Assembly: GCA_963573315.1 (NCBI GenBank)
Contig: OY752144.1
Coordinates: 2,856,695 to 2,920,694 of the forward strand
From: Entomortierella parvispora
Lineage: Eukaryota; Mortierellomycota; Mortierellomycetes; Mortierellales; Mortierellaceae
Direction of reading: 5' to 3'
DNA: 64,000 bases
Position 1 is the first letter of the stretch, and each line of letters starts with the position of its first letter. The notes beneath the pieces were generated by a model, which ran no database searches, was not told where the DNA came from, and saw only the letters and a list, made by a program, of their open reading frames with translations. Shown piece by piece: positions 57,432-64,000 of this stretch. Position numbers and translations under genes: made by a program.

Positions 57432-59568
57432 TTAAATATCCTTGCGGCGAGAGACTCGAATGGGAAGACCACGCTTCATGGGCAGCGTCAAACTTGGGGC
57501 GTAGTCAGGAGCCATTGATGGGTCTACCAGTTCAAATGTGAACTTTTGGGCCAACATCGACATCAGAGTAATGGCTTCAATAGTCGCAAACTGCTGGCCA
57601 AGACTATGTTAGGAATAGACAAGTGACAGGCGTCAGTAAATAAAGAGCCAAAGAAGATCAAGAAAAAATGGCAATTGACTCTTACCAGGTGCGAGGACCA
57701 TGATGGAAAGCAGCAAACTTGGACGACGATGGCTTTTCACCGTTAAGCCAGCGCTCAGGTCTGTACACCTCTGCATCGGGACCCCAGAGGGACGTTTCTC
57801 TGCCCATGGCGTAGTTGCTCCAGGCAACGCACTCGCCCTTGTAAATTCGGATGCCTCCAGGCAAGACATCGTCTTCAATGCATGTCTTGATGTTCTTGGG
57901 CACGACGGGGTAAAGGCGCAAGGCCTCATAGAAACAGGCCTCAGCGTACCGCTGCTTCTTGGTGCTCTCGTAGGTTGGGAATCCGCCTTGAAGGATTTCG
58001 TCAGCTTCCTTGCGCAGGTTCGCTGCAATCTCGGGGTCGCTGCCGGCACGATGCATCAGATAAAAAGTCCAGCTAATAATCCACACCCGAAAGAAAAACT
58101 CCCCTTTACGATTAGCAAACACAACCATCACCCTACGGAAAGCAATTGCAAAAGGGGGACGAGGATGATCGACTTTTTTTTTTTGTTTTCGTACCTCAAA
58201 GCCTGGGCTGTGGTGTCTCTTCCAGCGACGATAAAGCTCAGGATAGAGTCGATCAACATATTATCGGAGAGGGGCTTGTCGTCATCGTCAGTAACATCCA
58301 AAAAGAGCTGCAGCAAATCACGCTTGTGTTGAGTGTCAGGGTCCAATTGGTTCTCTCTGCGTCGCTTCTCAATCATCTCCAAGGCGGCCTCATGAAGGAA
58401 CTTGCTATCCTTCTTGACTTGGACATCATTGCCCGTCCACCAATCTTTGAGCTTCCACGCGGGGTTGTTGAAACGACCGGCAACACCATGGTTCAAGCGA
58501 TCAAAGGCCTTTGCAAAAGGGACGTCCTTCTCAAGGTCATCTAGGCACCCAAAGGACTTTCCAAATGCAATCTCTCCAAAGCTGTCAAGCGTGAAACGGT
58601 AGAAGATGTCTTGGGCATCGACCTGCTTGCCAGTGTCAGCGATCGTATCGAGATATTTGATCACAAACTCCATCTCGCGACAAAAGACGTCCGAGGTGTA
58701 TGTTCGGAAGGTCTTGACCGAAAAGATATGACTGGCGGTCTTTCGTTGCCATTTCCAATGCTGTGTGCGGGGTATAGAGTGCGGCGGGAAAAAGGTGAAG
58801 GTGGAGAGGGAAGGGATGGGTCAAAGAGAACCAGTAAGGAGGCAGGTAAAGTATGTAAGTATGGGAAAACGCAATCGAATTGCACGCGGAAAACAGTTCA
58901 AGGTAGGGAAAGACAGCTGAGAGAGCCTCTGATTTCGGCATTTTCGTGCCTTTTTTGAGGCCCCGAATGCTCTCTACATTTCCGGGAACAGGGAGAGAAG
59001 GGTAACCTTACCTGACCGTCGGCACTAAAGATGCCTGACCGTCACCATGTGCAAAGATCAACAATGGTCAGAGGAAAAAAAATGGGGGTTAGCAGCCAGC
59101 CGTTGTCCAACTTGTTCACTTCTTTCTTGCTTCATCTTCAGTACCTTCGCCCACCAAGGGAAAAAGACCCTCCTTGAATCGAGGACCCTTTTCATAAGAC
59201 CAAAAGTTGGACCGGAGAATGTGGTCGACCACCTCGGGATCCTTAAAATTGATGACACGACCAATGAATGGGACAGTGATCGCCCAGACAGGACCGTACT
59301 TTGCAAAGTTGTCAACTTGGTTCTGCAAGAACTTTTCACGATGCAGGGTCGCCGCTCCCCAAAAGTTTCCAATAAGGGGAAGCCCGTGAGGGCCTTTCAG
59401 ATCTGAGCGAGGACGAGTTCCCAAGGCCGTTCGACGGTATTTGACCAGGATCCAAAGGAGGTATACACCAAGGAACTTTTTGGCTGAGGCCTTTGTAAAG
59501 AGTTGTTGAAGGAAGGCAGAGATGGCCGTATTCCCGTGGGAAAGGACGGCGGAGGCAGGGGGGGTCAT
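57432..59568 (-). CDS. Cytochrome P450 monooxygenase (fatty-acid-hydroxylase-like clan)
   Basis: Exons (-): 59145-59568, 59012-59034, 58195-58760, 57686-58072 and 57432-57603, giving 523 aa. An N-terminal membrane anchor (KFLGVYLLWILVKY) is followed by the proline hinge GPHGLPLIGN. I-helix AGRDTT is residues 328-333, ExxR is Glu387-Arg390 (YEALRLYP), then RPERW, and the haem loop FHHGPRTCLGQ has Cys467. Helix C reads HWKWQRKTASHIFS. The AGRDTTAQALSW segment and loop sequence resemble CYP52/CYP86/CYP704-type omega-hydroxylases, so a fatty acid or alkane substrate is likely but unproven. Exon 2 has only 23 nt, and the last intron splits the Cys467 codon. The start at 59568 is preceded by a leader with many CACAC/CACTC motifs. 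Confidence 0.9.
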
Positions 59569-61170
59569 TGTGAATAAAAGGTAAGAGTGCGTGTGGAGTG
59601 GTGAGAGTGCGTGTGTGTGCAAAAATTGAGGAGGGATGTGGGGAATTGTTGAAAATGAAAAGCAGAAAGTGTGAAAAAAAAGAGGGAGAGGTGCAAGGTT
59701 CTTCAGAGTATTTAGTAGGAGAGCCCCCCACACGGATGTAACGTGCAAACGCCGGCTCATCCATGTCCCGGTACCATCGCTGGGAACACACAGGGCCACT
59801 AGGGCGATCGGCCATCTGGTGATAGGTCGATCAAAAGTTGCAAGGGCAGGGCATGGTCTCTTTATTTCCCTGCAGAGTAGGAAATACGGTGCTAAATGGA
59901 ACTACCCTAGATCGTAAGTGCTGCGCTACGTACTGTACGCCTCTCCATCACCATCACGCGTGAACACCACTCACACATGTCCTTTTCCTCTGTCCTTTTC
60001 TCTCTCACACCCCTCTCGTCTCTCTCTGGCACCTGCCCTTTCTCTCTCACGCCTTGCCATGTCTGTCGCATCATCAACATTATTGACTTCCAATCCTCTT
60101 CCGTCATCAAGAATCGTCCGCTAATTGAACTGCTGCGCCACCGCCTTCCCGGTCTTCGACATATCATATACATAGTTGGTAATGATATCACTTCATTTGA
60201 ATCTCGCTCTTTCATTCTTGCCTGCCCTCCTTTGCCTTCTGGCTTCCTTTGGTGCATAGCCAAACGAAGGGCCTCAGATCTGCTCTGCTTGGGTTAGTTT
60301 TCGCGGTCTTTGCCCGCCCTATAGCACTCTCTTTATTGGAGACTCCTATTTGGCCGCCACTGATTGCGACTGGCCATGGGGAACACGCCGTCTGCCTCAG
60401 TGCAGACTTTTTTTTCCCTCTCTGCTCGTTGTTTTTTAGAATTTTTTTTTGGAAACAATATATTAATAAGCCATTTATTATTATTTTAGCGATGCTGGCT
60501 CGATGAAATTAATGAACGAAGGAAGGGTGCAGGGTACTTTTTACATTACCGAAGAGGAGACGGATAAGAGGGAAGAGGAGACGGATAAGAGGGAAGAGGA
60601 GACGGATAAGAGGGAAGAGGAGACGGATAAGAGGGAAGAGGAGACGGATAAGAGGGAAGAGGAGACGGATAAGAGGGAAGAGGAGACGGATAAGAGGGAA
60701 GAGGAGACGGATAAGAGGGAAGAGGAGACGGATAAGACGGAAGAAAAGAGACAGACAAGAGGGAAGAGAACAGACGGATACGAGGGAAGAGATGAGAGGG
60801 ATACGAGGGAAGGGAAGAGAAGAGACGGCACAATGACCAACGAAGAGAGAGAGACTGAGGGATGGAATTAGAGACGGCAAAGGCGGTTTTTGCATAGTAC
60901 TAAGTTGAAGAACGAGACTCGAACAGGAACGGTCGGTTTGTGCATGGTGTGCAGGACCCCGCGCTGTGGTGTGGCAGGGTTCATTCCCGTGGAGAAGGAA
61001 CGTTTGTGACGAGCACGCGGTCACAGCAAAAGAAAACGGCTCTCTTCTAGAGTTTTCATTCATTCAACCCAATTATCCAATTGCCACATCAAAACAACGC
61101 GTAACCTCGTTTGTAAAAGTATAAAAGGTAAAAAAAACATCTCATCGACCCTCTGCAGCATTCTCTGCAT
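59569..61170. other. 1.6-kb intergenic region with minisatellite
   Basis: Between the P450 start and the EBP1 stop, both on the minus strand. A plus-strand C/T-rich tract at 59960-60057 is followed by an ATG at 60059 with a 21-codon frame (MSVASSTLLTSNP). It looks like a gene leader but has no convincing gene. The 21-bp tandem array lies at 60551-60739, and purine-rich irregular copies continue to about 60835. Nothing else was recognised. Confidence 0.55.
60551..60739 (+). repeat. 21-bp minisatellite, nine copies
   Basis: The unit GAAGAGGAGACGGATAAGAG plus one G repeats nine times with almost no variation; only the last unit changes (AGACGG in place of AGAGGG). Because 21 is divisible by three, no frame meets a stop, which gives spurious ORFs on both strands (an ETDKREE heptad on plus, LLFPLIR on minus). 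Imperfect GAGGGA/GATACGAGG derivatives extend to the right. Strand asymmetry is extreme: purine-rich on plus. Confidence 0.92.
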
Positions 61171-62983
61171 TTATTCGTCCTTCTTCTCCTCGCCGGCGGC
61201 AGCAGCCTCGGCCTTCTTCTTCTTGTTAGCGCTCTTCTTCTTGGGCTTGATCTCGGAAGCCAAGAGCTTGACAATCTCCTCATCCTCAATCTTCTTCTCG
61301 GTCTGGATCAACTCGAGATCGATAGGGGTGTTGGTGATGCGGAGAGGACCGGAGGGCATGACGCAGACAGTGAACAAGAACTGGGCGACAAACTCACCCT
61401 CCTTCTCCTCCATGACATCGTAGGCGGTGACGACGTTGTGCTTGGTGCACTCGAGGAGACCCATGCGGGCCTTGCGCTCATCCTCCATCTGGCGCAAGTT
61501 GAAGGGGAACTGACCGAACTTCTTGGTGATCTCGGAGAGAACAACGCGGGAAGTCTGCATCTTCAAGCTGTAGTTGGTGGCAGTCTTCTTGTAGATGGTG
61601 GTGCGGGAAGCGTTGTTCTTGATCTTGCCGTCGCCGGAAGAGATCATGATATCAACGCAGTAGACCTCGTTCTCGGAGAAGGTGCACTTCTCAAAGTCCT
61701 GGCGCTGACCCTCGGTGGGGTTGAGGATGATCTGCTTCTTGCCGTCAATGACGTTCTTCTCCTGCTGGTGAGAGAGCATGCCCTCGACGGGCTTGCATCC
61801 GTAGGCAGCAGCAATGCGCTGAACGTTATCGGTAATGGGGGTGTTGGCGTTACCGGCACGGATCAGACGGACAGCAGCCTCGGCAGCCTGGTGGGCGGCC
61901 ATGAGGACATCAGCCTGCTTGCCCTTGATGGGGTTCTCCTTGGAGGCACCAACAACAACGGTGGTGGCAGCAATGGCACCATATCCATCGATCTGGGCAC
62001 CGAGCTCACTATAGTATCAATGAAAGAGGATGCCTATTAGTCGTTTGGTTCAAGAATGGGTCGAATGCCATGATGTTTCGCGGTCCAATTGCTCGCCAAA
62101 TACGTACACCTTGACCATATCGCCGTTCTTCAACTTGGGAGCCTCAGCATCAGAAGCGAGGGGAGAGTAGTGGCAAATGGTGTTGTTGACAGAGATGCAG
62201 GTGGGGAAACCAACACCTAAGGGAAAACACATATATGCATATATATATGAACTGTCAGCATTCTGCTCGGTATTCGGATGTCGCTCTCGATGGTAGTGTT
62301 CAGTCGTCAATTGGTCGATGTTTACCCTTGTTGATCTTGCCCTTGGTGTAGACAGTCTTGACACCCTCCTCAATGGCCTTGTCACCGTTCACGCAGATCT
62401 CCAAGATGGAAGCTCCGTCAACGCAAGCAGCAGCAACCTGAGCGATAACACCTATTTTCAAAGGAAAGGCACCGTGGGAAGCGCAATTGAGTAACGTGGC
62501 ACTATCTTAGACCGTTGCCCTGGCAGCCTTCCTGTCCTTTGGAGCAAACAGAGGCGCTCCCCAATCCATTGTGGCTGTCCATTGAGCAGCGGTTCTTACG
62601 GTTGGTGATATCGGCAGCAGCCTTGTACTTGGTGAGAACATCAGTGTTACTACAGAAGAGAGAAAAGATCAGCGTCAGCTCAAGGCCATGTAATCAGTTT
62701 TGTCGAGAAGGGGTCTACATTAAAAGAGGAATAAAGTTGAAGTTTGGCGTTTCTGCTAGTCATTGTTGAAAGCATGATTGCTCCTGGGAACATTAGGGAG
62801 ACATGGTCCCGTGGGGTCCCAAGGTCCACGCTTTAGTCGAATCCAAGAGCATGCGAAGCGAGAAGAAAAAAAGGGAGGAAGAAGGCAGGGGACAAGAGAG
62901 AGGAGCTAGTCTTACGCGACGGTGAAGTCCTCAGTCTCCTGAGCTGCAACGGTCAGCTTCTTCTTGTCGGCGGTCTTGCTCAT
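61171..62983 (-). CDS. Proliferation-associated protein EBP1 / PA2G4 (methionine-aminopeptidase fold, inactive)
   Basis: Exons (-): 62916-62983, 62600-62649, 62326-62451, 62108-62216 and 61171-62008, giving 396 aa, nearly the length of human PA2G4 (394). The pita-bread fold is evident from [74 protein letters not shown] and [11 protein letters not shown]. The C-terminal Lys-rich tail [16 protein letters not shown] is the RNA/ribosome-binding part. EBP1 proteins bind the ribosomal exit tunnel and pre-ribosomes and have lost aminopeptidase activity. Codon use is strongly biased to C/G-ending codons, fitting a highly expressed ribosome-linked protein. The start ATG (62983) gives [11 protein letters not shown]. 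Confidence 0.94.
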
Positions 62984-63253
62984 GGTGGGAGTATGATTGA
63001 TGGGTGGGGGTGAAAGAGAGAGAAGATTCAAGAAAAAAAAAAAAAAAACAATAGAAACCTTGCAGGGATTCCCAGCCTGGTGCTGGCAGGCAGGCGAGGC
63101 GCCGTTTGTGTATGTGTTTTGTGTTCTCGGGCAATGGAGCAAAGGAGCTAGACACGCAGTCACGCGCTCGTAATCTTGTCACGGTATTCCTTTCATTCGT
63201 ACCTGCTGCATCGCGCTTTGTTCTTTTTTATTGCGAATGCTGTAGTCTACAAA

Positions 63254-64000
63254 CTAGCCGTCTTTTCGTCGATAAACGTACACGTACGGCGTCGCCATGT
63301 CATCCTCGCCCACATCCAATCGTGAGAAAAGACTCGAGGCGCTGATATCCCCTTTTCCCTCACTAGTACCTGGTCCGCTAACGTTCCCTGAAAACATCCG
63401 TGCCATTCCCTCTTCTGACACTGGCAGGACGCTCGAGTCGTTGTACTTGAGCCTAAGGGTTATTGGAGAACAATTTCAGTCAGTCAGCAACAGCTTCAGC
63501 ATCAAGCAAGCTTGCTATCAAGCGGGCATGTTCATGTTCTTGGAGAATCTTACCAGTGATAAGTCTTCTTCTCCAAAGTAGTTTCACCTTCGCTATCCGT
63601 GATAGTTGTTTCAATCTCGGTTGTCTTCTTGATGTAGACATAATAATGCCCAGAGGTGATGACTCGACCTCGATGAATCAAAATAGCACATAGTTCTAGA
63701 ACCAAAAAGAGGAGAGTTAGAGGAAGAGTTGGTAAAACCAACAATTGCAGACATTGATGAAAGGGACTGGTACCATAGCGTGGATCTGCTCCTTTATATG
63801 ACTTTGACATCCACCTGGAAAAGTCCATTTCCTCCGTGCACGAAACCTCATTCTGCAACTTGACTGCACCTTCCTTAAAATTGTATCGCTGAAGTCGCAA
63901 AATCATGATCTTGGGTAATGAAGTGAAATAGTGATGAACGTGCGCATCCGCCTTTTGAGAACACTCGTCACAAAACCTCTGGTTGTCGTCCTTCATGTGC
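63254..64000 (-). CDS. Ubiquitin-specific protease (peptidase C19), C-terminal part only
   Basis: Exons visible (-): 63774-64000 (runs off the window edge), 63554-63695 and 63254-63452. The fragment begins in the zinc-ribbon segment DNQRFCDECSQKADA and continues with HYFTSLPKIMILRLQRYNF and the catalytic His box VITSGHYYVYIKK. It ends with WLKYNDSSVLPVSEEGMARM and PYVYVYRRKDG before the stop TAG at 63256-63254. These are the standard C-terminal landmarks of USP deubiquitinases. The catalytic Cys box lies upstream outside the window. The subtype cannot be fixed from this part. The EBP1 start is 270 bases downstream on the same strand. Confidence 0.9.

Noticed and set aside
60551-60739. CRISPR-like array
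   Set aside because: The repeats are directly tandem without spacers and the genome is eukaryotic.
60503-60871. 122-codon ORF with an EETDKRE repeat
   Set aside because: The frame is open only because the 21-bp minisatellite is divisible by three; all frames are open there.
61438-62040. 200-codon plus frame opposite EBP1
   Set aside because: A Leu/Gly/Val-rich product is the expected antisense of C/G-ending codons; EBP1 itself is certain.

Overview
The window is nuclear DNA of a filamentous, early-diverging fungus. A Mortierella-type Mucoromycota genome is my best guess. Genes carry many short GT-AG introns, often 60-150 nt, including very small exons. Pyrimidine-rich leaders precede most start codons. 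Three regions of about 4-6.4 kb hold no recognisable gene. The gene set is plainly eukaryotic: topoisomerase I, kinesin, PPIP5K, an IMPACT-type protein, EBP1, P450, F-box proteins and a USP. The genus assignment rests on general resemblance, not on a marker.

Layout. 1-3364 (-): DNA topoisomerase I, cut by the window edge before its active-site tyrosine. 3695-8221 (-): ABCC/MRP-type transporter. 8222-14646: 6.4 kb without a recognisable gene. 14647-21199 (+): kinesin-4-like motor. 21898-23771 (+): beta-lactamase-fold serine hydrolase, convergent with an F-box protein at 23826-26042 (-). 26436-27902 (+): single-pass membrane protein with an adhesin-like beta domain. 28111-29060 (-): small multi-spanning membrane protein. 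29061-33048: gene-poor. 33049-38572 (+): very long protein with a RhoGAP-like domain. 38573-44243: gene-poor, carrying a 785-bp Tc1/mariner-like element with 26-bp perfect inverted repeats and a TA duplication (39024-39808). 44244-47770 (+): P-type ATPase of Na,K-ATPase type (IIC). 47999-48911: broken fragments of an unrecognised gene, interrupted by a second, decayed copy of the ATPase 3' end. 48908-52648 (-): Vip1/PPIP5K inositol pyrophosphate synthase. 53673-55042 (+): RWD + IMPACT protein. 55202-57085 (-): F-box/LRR protein. 57432-59568 (-): cytochrome P450. 60551-60739: 21-bp minisatellite of nine copies. 61171-62983 (-): EBP1/PA2G4. 63254-64000 (-): 3' part of a ubiquitin-specific protease.

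The genes look like ordinary housekeeping and regulatory genes without operon-like logic. The divergent Vip1 / IMPACT-type pair is suggestive, since both families act in nutrient or stress signalling, but shared regulation is only inferred. I rebuilt exon structures by hand from splice sites, reading phase and family alignment from memory. Complete models are divisible by three, but no transcript evidence was available.

The strongest candidates for new biology are the ATPase 3'-end duplication inside a broken gene, the Tc1-like element, the ATPase with altered membrane ion-site residues, the unusual introns (one GC-AG, one stopless 3n, one with three in-phase acceptors) and the long gene-free tracts. 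I found no convincing wholly new multi-gene system.
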